DNA of 35,226 nucleotides from Candidatus Polarisedimenticolaceae bacterium (GTDB lineage: Bacteria > Acidobacteriota > Polarisedimenticolia > Polarisedimenticolales > DASRJG01): NCBI GenBank assembly GCA_036376135.1, contig DASVAW010000113.1:1-35226 (forward strand), given 5' to 3'. The notes beneath the pieces were generated by a model. The model was not told the DNA's origin. It saw only the letters and a list, made by a program, of their open reading frames with translations, and made no database searches. Positions 28,191 through 35,226 of this stretch are shown in pieces; position 1 is the stretch's first letter, and the number at the start of each line of letters is the position of its first letter. The position numbers were made by a program, and so were the translations under genes.

Positions 28191-29714
28191 ATGGCCATCG
28201 TCCTCGACGGATCCTCGCTCACGGTCCCCGATCTCGTCCGCATCGCCCGCGACGGCGAGAGGGTGGAGCTCGCCCCACGGGCGCTGGAGCGGATCCGCGC
28301 CTGCCGCGCCGTGCTCGAGGAGAAGATCGACGCGCACGAGATCATGTACGGCGTCAACACCGGGATCGGCGAGTTCTCGGAGGTCGTGCTCACCGACGCG
28401 CAGGTCCGGGACTTCCAGCGGTACCTGATCTACAACCACGCGGCCGGAATCGGCGACCCGGCGCCCGAGGAGTACGTGCGCGGAGCGATGGCCGGGCGCG
28501 TGAACGTCCATGCCCACGGCAACTCCGGGTGCCGGCCGGAGATCACGCAGACGCTCGTCGAGATGCTCAATCGCCGCGTGACGCCCGTCGTCTGCCAGAA
28601 GGGCTCCGTCGGCGCCTGCGGCGACCTCGCGCCGATGTCGCAGATCGCGCTGCTGCTCATGGGAGAGGGCGAAGCCACGTTCCGCGGGGAGCGCCTTCCG
28701 GGCGCCGTCGCGATGGAACGGGCCGGCATCCCGATTCCGGGCCTCAAGGCGAGGGACGGCCTGGCGACGATCAACGGCTCGAACCTCCTCACCGCGATGA
28801 GCGCGATCCACATCCACGACATCGAGCGATGGCTCCGGCAGGCCGAGATCGCCTGCGCCATGTCGCTCGAGGCGCTCTTCGCCAACTTCAAGCCCTACGA
28901 CGTCAGGCTGCACCGGCTGCGGGGCTTCCCGGGGGCGGTGCGCTCGGCGCAGTCGATCATGCGATGCGTCGAGGGGAGCGACCTCCTGACCGGAAAGCTC
29001 AAGACCAAGGTGCAGGACGCGTACTCGATGCGCTCGACCCCGCAGGTGATCGGCGCCGCGCGGGACGCCACCGCCTTCGCCCGCGCCCAGGTCGAGATCG
29101 AGCTCAACGGCGTCGGCGACAACCCGATCTTCCTTCCGGAGGAGCGTCTCACCCTCACCGGCGCCAACTTCCAGGGCACGCCGGTGTCGCTGCCGATGGA
29201 CATGGTCGGGGCCGCGGTGACGATGGTCTGCGTGTTGTCCGAGCGACGCCTCAACCGCCTCAACCATCCCGCGCTGTCGGTCGGGCTCCCGGCGTTCCTG
29301 ACGAAGGGGGCGGGGATGTTCTCCGGGCTCATGCTCTCGCAGTACACCGCCGACGCGCTGATCGTCGAGCAGCGGATCCTGTCGATGCCGGCCTCGATCC
29401 AGTCGATCCCCGCCGCCGCAGACCAGGAGGACTTCGTCTCGATGGGAATGAACACCGCCATCAAGAACGGCCAGATCCTCGACAACGCCTACGGCGTGCT
29501 CGGGATCGAGCTGATGGCCGCGGCGCAGGCGCTCGACTTCCGCGAGTTCACCCCCGGGCGCGGCGTCCAGGCGGCGCGGCGGGTCGTGCGCTCGGTCGTC
29601 GAGCACCTCGACGTCGACCGCCCGCTCTACCCCGACCACACGCGGATGAAGGAGCTCGTCCGCGGCTGCGCGATCCTCGAGGCGGTCGAGAGGGAGATCG
29701 GCCCGCTGGAGTGA
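28191..29714 (+). CDS. MIO-type ammonia-lyase, histidine ammonia-lyase-like, with an Ala-Cys-Gly cofactor triad
   Basis: 507 residues from the ATG at 28191, set by AGGAGAGG. Family enzymes build the MIO electrophile from an internal Ala-Ser-Gly and remove ammonia from His, Phe or Tyr, or shift the amino group. Here GSVGACGDLAP shows Ala142-Cys143-Gly144, so Cys (codon TGC, 28617-28619) replaces the usual Ser. Other landmarks fall at Pseudomonas HutH numbering: Tyr53 in YGVNTG, His83 in YNHAAGIG, and Glu413 in DQEDFVSM, close to HutH Glu414. His and Glu at these places favour histidine over phenylalanine. However, the HutH QEDH block reads QEDF, and no hutU, hutI or hutG lies nearby. A tyrosine lyase or aminomutase role remains possible. 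The protein lacks a signal peptide and is cytoplasmic. Confidence 0.88.
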   Translation: MAIVLDGSSLTVPDLVRIARDGERVELAPRALERIRACRAVLEEKIDAHEIMYGVNTGIGEFSEVVLTDAQVRDFQRYLIYNHAAGIGDPAPEEYVRGAMAGRVNVHAHGNSGCRPEITQTLVEMLNRRVTPVVCQKGSVGACGDLAPMSQIALLLMGEGEATFRGERLPGAVAMERAGIPIPGLKARDGLATINGSNLLTAMSAIHIHDIERWLRQAEIACAMSLEALFANFKPYDVRLHRLRGFPGAVRSAQSIMRCVEGSDLLTGKLKTKVQDAYSMRSTPQVIGAARDATAFARAQVEIELNGVGDNPIFLPEERLTLTGANFQGTPVSLPMDMVGAAVTMVCVLSERRLNRLNHPALSVGLPAFLTKGAGMFSGLMLSQYTADALIVEQRILSMPASIQSIPAAADQEDFVSMGMNTAIKNGQILDNAYGVLGIELMAAAQALDFREFTPGRGVQAARRVVRSVVEHLDVDRPLYPDHTRMKELVRGCAILEAVEREIGPLE

Positions 29715-29725
29715 GCAGCCGGGTC

Positions 29726-29739
29726 GGGCGGTTGCGCCC
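29726..29739. terminator. Short GC hairpin after the ammonia-lyase gene
   Basis: GGGCG (29726-29730), loop GTTG and CGCCC (29735-29739) follow the stop by eleven bases and sit between convergent genes. There is no U-run; termination activity is uncertain. Confidence 0.3.
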
Positions 29740-29771
29740 CCCGCGCGATGCGATGCACGCGACCGCTCCCG

Positions 29772-30272
29772 TCAGGAGTGGGACTTCCCGTGGCTTCCGC
29801 CCTGCGGTTCCTTCCTCATCTTCTGTTCGTGCTTCTGCTTGGCTTTGGCGGTGGAGTTCATGTACTCGAGGGATCCCTTCGCGTCCCGCTTCAGCCGATG
29901 GAACTCGGCGGAGCCGGGTTTGATCCCCAAGTCCTGCGCCAGCGCGCCCCACCCCTTCCCCTGCCCCAGCGTGAAACCCCGCGCGACGTAGTCCACGGAG
30001 CGGCGGGATTCCCTGGCGAGCGTCGTGGCCATGAACAGGTCCCCACCGCCGAGGCCGTACGCGTCCCTGGCCTGTCGGAGCTCCAGTTCCGGGAAGCCGT
30101 GCATCGAGCTGAGCCGCCGGACGAAACCGTCCGGATCCGCACCGGCGGCGACGTTGAGCTGATCGAGCGTGGAATCGAGCCTCCTGTCGCCGGTGCCGAA
30201 CGAGGGATCCATGCCGTGGGCGAGGCCGACTGCGACCAGCAGGCCCAGAGAAGCTGCAAGAAACGATTTCAT
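29772..30272 (-). CDS. Small secreted helical protein of unknown function
   Basis: 166 residues. The ATG at 30272 has GGAGG five bases upstream and opens a signal peptide (MKSFLAASLGLLVAVGLAHG). The longer frame to 30371 has no ribosome site. The mature part is mostly helical: LDSTLDQLNVAAGADPDGFV, a GGGDLFMATTLARESRRSV segment, then GKGWGALAQDLGIKPGSAEFHRLK and a Lys/Glu/Gln/His-rich tail. I recall the GWGxxAxxLGxxPGSxEFHxLK pattern from uncharacterised periplasmic proteins of delta-proteobacteria and acidobacteria, but know no function. It is divergent from an outer-membrane barrel gene and may share its control region. Confidence 0.75.
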   Translation of the reverse strand: MKSFLAASLGLLVAVGLAHGMDPSFGTGDRRLDSTLDQLNVAAGADPDGFVRRLSSMHGFPELELRQARDAYGLGGGDLFMATTLARESRRSVDYVARGFTLGQGKGWGALAQDLGIKPGSAEFHRLKRDAKGSLEYMNSTAKAKQKHEQKMRKEPQGGSHGKSHS

Positions 30273-30366
30273 GTCCGCCTCCACCTGACGTGCTTCGACA
30301 TCCCGAGATTGGTACTTCCGGTGGCCTGTCACGCGACACCTGGAACTACGGTACGCGCGGCGTCGG

Positions 30367-30380
30367 CCCATCTCGATGGG
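30367..30380 (+). promoter_or_regulatory. Small hairpin in the leader region of the barrel gene
   Basis: CCCAT (30367-30371), loop CTCG, ATGGG (30376-30380). It lies six bases before a much stronger hairpin and may be part of the same structured element. Confidence 0.3.
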
Positions 30381-30386
30381 GCGTAA

Positions 30387-30418
30387 CCCTACCGAGCCCG
30401 GGGGCGGCCTCGGTAGGG
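30387..30418 (+). promoter_or_regulatory. Strong hairpin upstream of the outer-membrane barrel gene
   Basis: CCCTACCGAG (30387-30396) and CTCGGTAGGG (30409-30418) form a perfect 10-bp stem with a 12-base GC loop, ending 87 bases before the ATG at 30506. It may be an operator, a structured 5-prime leader or part of a small RNA. No riboswitch family is recognised. The rest of 30273-30505 shows no gene. Confidence 0.5.
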
Positions 30419-30505
30419 ACTCACCCCATGGAAGCGCTTTCGGCCGGCGACATACGCTCCGGGTTCAGTGTGTTTCGCGGAAGTTCTCTTTTCGCAGGAG
30501 GTTTC

Positions 30506-31096
30506 ATGAAGGACTCGCTCTTGAAAGGTCTGTGGGTGACGCTCGCCGTCGTGCTCCTGTCCAGCGCGCCCGCATCGGCCGGCACCTTCGCCGCGTACGG
30601 GACTTGGTGGGACACGGACGACGCAGGCGATGCCGCAGGGATCGGCCTCAACTACGCCTGGGACCTGGGCGAGGTGATCGATCTCGAGGTACGGGGAGCC
30701 TGGTACGAGGAGTTGACCGACAAACCTCTCGACGATTTCTTCAGCGGCGACAGCCCCATCGCGACGGGCCTCACGGTGATTCCGGTCGAGCTGGGCCTCC
30801 GATTCAACTTCGCCCGTGACCTGACGTTCTGGAACCCGTGGGTGGGCGCCGGCCTGGCCTACTACGCGCTCGACACGGATGCGGGCAACGTGGACGACGA
30901 GATCGGCTACTACGCGACCCTGGGCTCGATGTTCGGAGACGGCAAGGGCGCGGACTTCTACGCGGAGGTCGGTTATCGATTCGTCGAAGGCGAGGTCAGC
31001 GACCTCGGGGACCTCGACGGCGATGGACTGGACGACGCCTTCGACGTCAGCCTGAACGGTCCCTTCGTGAGCGCGGGGGTCGCCTGGAGGTGGTAG
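30506..31096 (+). CDS. Outer-membrane beta-barrel protein
   Basis: 196 residues. The ATG at 30506 has GCAGGAGG upstream. The signal peptide is MKDSLLKGLWVTLAVVLLSSAPASA. The mature protein alternates polar and aromatic residues as in eight-stranded barrels: TFAAYGTWWDT, GIGLNYAWDLG, IDLEVRGAWYEEL, VIPVELGLRFNF, FWNPWVGAGLAYYAL, EIGYYATLGSMF, FYAEVGYRFVEGEV. It ends in GVAWRW, a final aromatic typical of the BAM recognition signal. An acidic DLDGDGLDDAF turn resembles a calcium-binding loop. Probably a structural or small-solute barrel of the OmpA/OmpW size class. It is divergent from a secreted protein of unknown role, with a strong hairpin in its leader region. Confidence 0.82.
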   Translation: MKDSLLKGLWVTLAVVLLSSAPASAGTFAAYGTWWDTDDAGDAAGIGLNYAWDLGEVIDLEVRGAWYEELTDKPLDDFFSGDSPIATGLTVIPVELGLRFNFARDLTFWNPWVGAGLAYYALDTDAGNVDDEIGYYATLGSMFGDGKGADFYAEVGYRFVEGEVSDLGDLDGDGLDDAFDVSLNGPFVSAGVAWRW

Positions 31097-31099
31097 GCG

Positions 31100-31126
31100 G
31101 AGCCCCGAGCGCACCCCTCGAGGCTC
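31100..31126. terminator. Bidirectional hairpin between convergent barrel and exoprotein genes
   Basis: GAGCCCCGAG (31100-31109) and CTCGAGGCTC (31117-31126) pair at nine of ten positions around a 7-base loop. It begins three bases after the barrel gene's stop and overlaps the last bases of the opposing gene. No U-run is present on either strand. Confidence 0.5.
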
Positions 31127-34100
31127 ACGGACACGCGCCGCTCTCATTGGCGATCCGCGCCCCCCCCGCCGGCCCGTCGTCGTTCCCGTTGGTCCCCACC
31201 ACCAGATACCAGTAGAAGCGGACCGCCGCGGACGCGGGGTCCTCGCCCAGGACCGGCCCCGTCGTGAGGTTCGCGGTGGTCAGGCGCGTGCACGAATCGA
31301 GATCGGTGTCGAGCAGTTCGGGGAGCGACGCCGGATCGCCGCGGATCACGCGGTAGGAGGTCGCTCCCACGGCAGGTGACCAGGTCAACTCCGTCTTCGA
31401 CGTCCACGTCACGCCGAGCACCTCCGCGATCGGACTCGGCCCGACCGCCGCGCACGCCGAGAACTCCGAGGTGTTCCCCGAGGGGGAGGTGGCGGTCGCC
31501 GTCACCACCCCCGAGGCCGGGACGGGGACGAGGACGTCGAACGCGCCGACGCAGCTCCCGTCGGTGGTCACGTTGGTCGAACCGAGCCAGGTGGTCCCTT
31601 CGCCGAAGCCGTATGCATCGCACGCCGGACTCGCGTAGAAGTCCACCGTGAACGTCGTTCCCGCGTTGCTGTTCAAGGTCCCGGTGACGCGAGTCGAGGA
31701 GCCCGACCGGTACGTCGACGTCAGAGCGGGGAAGTTCTGGACGCCGTTCGGGCCGGTGTCGGGGTCGCAGGGATCGTTGGGGAAGGCGGCGCCGGTCCAG
31801 TGGAGGTCGATCCCCAGCCCGGTGTTGGAGAACATTCGGTTCGCGCGGATGGTCACGCCGGTCGCGCCCCCCTGGACCTGAATCCCGGCCCAGTTGGTGC
31901 CGCCGTCGGGCCGCGAGTTGAACGCGATCACGTTCCCTTCGCCGGCTCCGGTTCCGCCGATCGTGCAGGGCTGCGGGGAGGTCGCGTAGATCCCCGACCA
32001 GGTGTTCCGCAGGTTCAGCGTCCCCGAGGGGTCGGTCCCGATCGAGTTCCCCTGAATCGTGAACGATCCCTGATTCATGCTGATCCCGTTCAGCGCGTTG
32101 CCGCCGATGACGTTCCCCAGAATCTGCGCCGTCCCGCTGATCGACCCGAGGATCCCCTCGCCGTTGTTTCCCAGGGGCGCGGTCCCGGCGGCGTTCGTGC
32201 CGATCCGGTTCCCCTGGATCACCACCCCCGACGTCGTGAATCCGAAGGAGTAATGCCAGACCCCGTGCCCCGCGGTGGAGGCCGACAGGACGTTCCCCGC
32301 GATCATGGTGTCCGTGACGTACTCCATGTGGATCCCCATCGCGTTCCCCAGGGCCGCGGTGCCGGTGGCGTCGGTCCCCACGTAGTTCCCCTGGATCACG
32401 GTCCCGGCGCAGGAGTTCCCCACCGTGCCCCCCGCCATGTAGATTCCCGTGCCGTTGTTCCCGGAGATCACGTTGCGTGCGGCCGACGTGGCTCCACCGA
32501 TCAGGGTGTTCTGCGCTCGGATGATGCTGATTCCATTGAGGCCGTTCCCCAGGTCCGCGGTCCCCGTCGCGTTCGTGCCGATGAGGTTCCCGTGGATCAC
32601 GGCTCCCGAGGCCGGGCTTTCGGCGATCTCGATCCCGTGGTGACTGCTGGCGGAGATCACGTTGCCGGCGCCTTGAGCGGTGCCCCCGATCACGTTGTTT
32701 CCGCCGCCGCGCAGGGTGATCCCGTGGGGGATGTTCCCCAGTGGGAACATCCCCGTGACGTCGGTTCCGATGTAGTTCCCCTGGATCACGGCCCCGCTGG
32801 AGCCGTTGGCCGACCAGACGCCACCGTAGTCGTTGTTCCCCGAGATCACGTTGCGGGCCGCGGGCGCGGTGCCGCCGATCTGCACCCCGTGCGCGTTCTC
32901 GAGGTAGACGCCCGCCCCGCGGCAGCCGCGGTCCAGCGTCCCCGTGGCGTCGGTCCCGAGGAAGTTCCCCTGGATCACCGCGCCCGTGGCCGAGGCCCCC
33001 TGCACGAGGATGCAATGCGCGGCGTGGTAGTTGATCGTACCGTCGTCGCCGACGACGTTGCGGGCGCCGGCGGCGGTCCCGCCGACGAGGGTGTTCGGGG
33101 CGTCCACGATCCGGATCCCGCCGACGGTGTTGTAGAGCGGCGTCGTTCCCGCGGCGTCGAGGCCGATGATGTTCGAGCGGATCGAGGTACCCGACGCCGT
33201 GGCGCCGCTGACGTCGATCGCTTCGGCGTAACGGTTCACGAACCCGTTGAGGACGGTTCCGTTCCCGGAGATCAGATTCCCCTCCCCGGGCTGGCCGACG
33301 ATCGTGTTCGGGGCCCCGACGATCCGCACCCCGTCGTCGAGGTTGGGGATCCGGACGGTCCCCGTGGCGTCGGTGCCGATCTTGTTCTGCAGCAACGCGT
33401 TCCCGTTGGCGGACGCGCCGTTGATCGTGACCCCGACCTGGTTTCCGGAGATCACGTTCCGGGAGACGACGTTCCGGTAGAGCGGGTCGGGGTAACCGCC
33501 GTCGATCAGGATCCCGCTCCTGCCGTTGCCGGCCGCGGCCGTGCCCGCGGCGTCGGTCCCCACGTAGCTGTTCTGGATCAGGTTGGCGTAGGCCCCGGCC
33601 CCGCGCAGCACGATCCCGTTGCCGGCGAAGTTCCGGACGACGAGTCCGTTGATGAAGCCGTTGTCCCCCTGCACGACGAGGCCGTCGCAGGGAACGCCGA
33701 ACTGGGGATCGGGGCAGTTCGACCCCACGAGCTCGAGCAGCGGCGGCCCCACGTATTCGGGACCTCCGAGCTCCCAGCCGTCGATGGCCACCGGCTTCAG
33801 GATCGTGGGGAGCTGCGAGAGGACCTGGATCGTGCGCACGCCGCTGCCGGGAATCTCGAGGGGGATCGTCGCCCCGGTCGGCCAGTCGTTGGCGTCCAGG
33901 ATCGCCTGCCGGAGCGACCCCCGGCCGCCGTCGTTGGTGTTGGCCACCCGCAGCGGATCGATCGTGAACCCCTCCGAGACGTCGTAGAAGATGTTCCCGA
34001 CCGCCTCGATCTTGATCCGCGCGATCGCCGTGGTGGCGAACGGGAGCGTCACCGTCTCCGCGCCGTCGTTGGGGGTGCTCGACGCCAGGAGGTACGGCCA

Positions 34101-35226
34101 CGTGGATCCCCCGTCGGTCGAGAGCAGGATCCGCACGTTCGAGCAGCTCACGGGCGGATTCTGCGTGTTGGCCGAGTTCCAGGTGACCGTCTTGCGCGTT
34201 CCTTGGGTCCAGTACGTCGTGCTCGTGGGCTGCGTCACGGCGAAGGGGCCGCTCCCGCCGTCCACCGTGATCGTCGCGCCGGTGAAGGTCACCCCGTCCA
34301 CGTTGTCGCGCAGGACCACCGTCCAGTCCATCACGCGCGAGGTCGTCGGAAGGCTCTCCCCGGTGAGGCACGTCGCGGTGCCGCAGGTGTAGGTCGCCGG
34401 GGGATTGTTGGAGTTGAACAGGACGTCGCTGAAGCGCGGGAGGTACCGCAGGTTGGAACCGCTCGGCGCATAGGCTCGGAAGATCGGGCGGGACCCGTCG
34501 TCCCCCTCGGGGGGGGAGGCCGTCCCGGTGTCCGACTCCTCGAACGAATAGGTGACCGGGTCGTCGTTGGGATCGTAGGCCTGCAACGTCAGCACAAACG
34601 GTGTCCGGGCCGGGATGGTGTGGTCGCCGGGGTGAACCTGCACGATCGGGCCGTAGTTCCCGCTGAACGCCTGGTCCGCGCAGACCGTGGCGTTGCCGGC
34701 CAGCACGAACCCCAGCGTCTCGCGGATGTTGTCGCCGTGGAACGCGAGGTCCCGGGAGTTCTGGAGGTTCGCGGAGTCGCAGGTCCCCGCGTAGGACATC
34801 AGGGTCGAGCCGCTCGCCGGCTCGTAGGCCCACGACGCGTCCCGCTGGTTGGCGTTGCCGCACGATCCGTTGGTCCCGTCGTTGAACGTGTGGCGGCCGC
34901 CGAACATGTGCCCGATCTCGTGAGCCGCCAGCGCGATCGACGTTCCGCCCGTGGTCCCGCGCCCCTTGTTGAGCGGGTCGCACACCGCGTAGAGGTCCGC
35001 GGCCCCCGCGGCGCTGCCGTCGGGGTTGGCAGCGTCGAAGATGACCCCGACGTCGTAGTTGTCCGTTCCGATGGTCCCGTCGAGAAGGCACTGGTTCCCG
35101 TCCTGAAGGCAGTCGGGAGACAGACAGTCCACCGCTCCCTCGCAGGTCCGATCCCCGGACGGGAGATAAGACGACGGCGCGGTCTGGATGACCTGCTCGG
35201 ACTCCTCGATGAGCTCGAGGTGAACC
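31125..35226 (-). CDS. Secreted reprolysin-like metallopeptidase with beta-helix repeats (5-prime end beyond window)
   Basis: About 1366 residues are visible. The frame stays open to the right edge, so the GTG at 35132 is not the true start and the signal peptide lies outside. A metzincin domain comes first: HEIGHMFGGRH (34890-34922) is the zinc motif and TLMSYAG the Met-turn, as in M12B-type enzymes. Ig/cadherin-like segments follow (VHPGDHTIPARTPFVLTLQA, VTWNSANTQNPPVSCSNV). Then comes a right-handed parallel beta-helix with nine [IL]GTDATGT-like units alternating with RNVISGN and NTLIGG blocks. A fibronectin-III-like C-terminal module (LTWSPAVGATSYRVIRGD) ends in NESGACP and resembles the end of the kelch protein at 2988. 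Likely an exported protease that binds polysaccharide or matrix through its helix; targets are unknown. Confidence 0.88.
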   Translation of the reverse strand, partial: VHLELIEESEQVIQTAPSSYLPSGDRTCEGAVDCLSPDCLQDGNQCLLDGTIGTDNYDVGVIFDAANPDGSAAGAADLYAVCDPLNKGRGTTGGTSIALAAHEIGHMFGGRHTFNDGTNGSCGNANQRDASWAYEPASGSTLMSYAGTCDSANLQNSRDLAFHGDNIRETLGFVLAGNATVCADQAFSGNYGPIVQVHPGDHTIPARTPFVLTLQAYDPNDDPVTYSFEESDTGTASPPEGDDGSRPIFRAYAPSGSNLRYLPRFSDVLFNSNNPPATYTCGTATCLTGESLPTTSRVMDWTVVLRDNVDGVTFTGATITVDGGSGPFAVTQPTSTTYWTQGTRKTVTWNSANTQNPPVSCSNVRILLSTDGGSTWPYLLASSTPNDGAETVTLPFATTAIARIKIEAVGNIFYDVSEGFTIDPLRVANTNDGGRGSLRQAILDANDWPTGATIPLEIPGSGVRTIQVLSQLPTILKPVAIDGWELGGPEYVGPPLLELVGSNCPDPQFGVPCDGLVVQGDNGFINGLVVRNFAGNGIVLRGAGAYANLIQNSYVGTDAAGTAAAGNGRSGILIDGGYPDPLYRNVVSRNVISGNQVGVTINGASANGNALLQNKIGTDATGTVRIPNLDDGVRIVGAPNTIVGQPGEGNLISGNGTVLNGFVNRYAEAIDVSGATASGTSIRSNIIGLDAAGTTPLYNTVGGIRIVDAPNTLVGGTAAGARNVVGDDGTINYHAAHCILVQGASATGAVIQGNFLGTDATGTLDRGCRGAGVYLENAHGVQIGGTAPAARNVISGNNDYGGVWSANGSSGAVIQGNYIGTDVTGMFPLGNIPHGITLRGGGNNVIGGTAQGAGNVISASSHHGIEIAESPASGAVIHGNLIGTNATGTADLGNGLNGISIIRAQNTLIGGATSAARNVISGNNGTGIYMAGGTVGNSCAGTVIQGNYVGTDATGTAALGNAMGIHMEYVTDTMIAGNVLSASTAGHGVWHYSFGFTTSGVVIQGNRIGTNAAGTAPLGNNGEGILGSISGTAQILGNVIGGNALNGISMNQGSFTIQGNSIGTDPSGTLNLRNTWSGIYATSPQPCTIGGTGAGEGNVIAFNSRPDGGTNWAGIQVQGGATGVTIRANRMFSNTGLGIDLHWTGAAFPNDPCDPDTGPNGVQNFPALTSTYRSGSSTRVTGTLNSNAGTTFTVDFYASPACDAYGFGEGTTWLGSTNVTTDGSCVGAFDVLVPVPASGVVTATATSPSGNTSEFSACAAVGPSPIAEVLGVTWTSKTELTWSPAVGATSYRVIRGDPASLPELLDTDLDSCTRLTTANLTTGPVLGEDPASAAVRFYWYLVVGTNGNDDGPAGGARIANESGACP
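31950..33660 (-). repeat. Coding repeats of the beta-helix region
   Basis: Nine units share the core [YI]xG[TL][DN]xxGT and mostly end LGN, spaced irregularly at about 45-75 residues. NVISGN and IQGN blocks lie between. DNA similarity is clear, with the strings encoding VIQGN and GTDATGT recurring, but lower than in the kelch gene, so the expansion is probably older. Confidence 0.75.

Noticed and set aside
30290-30505. An N-terminal extension of the barrel protein in frame from 30290.
   Set aside because: The signal peptide and GCAGGAGG ribosome site place the start at 30506; the extension contains the hairpins.
31950-33660. Repeated GT-rich strings suggesting an integron or CRISPR-like array.
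   Set aside because: They encode beta-helix turns in an uninterrupted frame.

Overview
The window is about 70% GC and carries 22 protein genes, 21 complete and one cut by the right edge. No rRNA, tRNA, insertion sequence, phage gene or CRISPR array was seen. Three membrane-anchored Ser/Thr kinases carry beta-propeller, TPR or presumed extracytoplasmic sensor tails. There are large secreted kelch, beta-helix and metallopeptidase proteins with MopE-type and thrombospondin-3-type calcium motifs, an RND pump and a C-terminal aromatic outer-membrane barrel. Together these suggest a Gram-negative, Acidobacteriota-like organism, possibly Thermoanaerobaculia-like. That placement is inference from protein style; no taxonomic marker gene is present.

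Layout. 164-6278: two convergent secreted proteins, an M23 metallopeptidase and a 14-repeat kelch protein. 6399-12116 (minus): a tight series of Zn alcohol dehydrogenase, AraC-type regulator, aldo/keto reductase and Ser/Thr kinase with beta-propeller. 12211-14967: a cyclic-di-GMP neighbourhood, with a kinase and PilZ-like protein on the minus strand divergent from a membrane GGDEF protein. 15127-23011: a sigma-54 enhancer-binding protein divergent from a translationally coupled TolC/MFP/RND efflux operon. The gap between them holds three related 16-bp palindromes and a sigma-54-like promoter. 23036-25030: a diiron-type metallo-beta-lactamase-fold protein divergent from an ECF sigma factor overlapping a ZAS-type anti-sigma factor, with a perfect 10-bp inverted repeat between. 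25055-27658: a kinase with TPRs. 27724-31096: a DUF1801 protein, a MIO-type ammonia-lyase with an Ala-Cys-Gly cofactor triad, a small secreted protein and an outer-membrane barrel behind a structured leader. 31125-35226: the C-terminal 1366 or so residues of a metzincin/beta-helix exoprotein.

How it works together. Most of the window is signal input (three kinases, GGDEF, PilZ, sigma-54 activator, ECF sigma/anti-sigma, AraC) wired to envelope outputs (pump, barrel, secreted proteins) and to aldehyde or oxidative chemistry (dehydrogenase, aldo/keto reductase, diiron MBL). Several regulatory genes lack a Shine-Dalgarno sequence and instead have a -10-like TANNNT hexamer 7-8 bases before the start codon, which suggests leaderless transcripts. 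The two large exoproteins, nearly 30 kb apart, end in a related C-terminal module that may be a shared export or anchoring domain.
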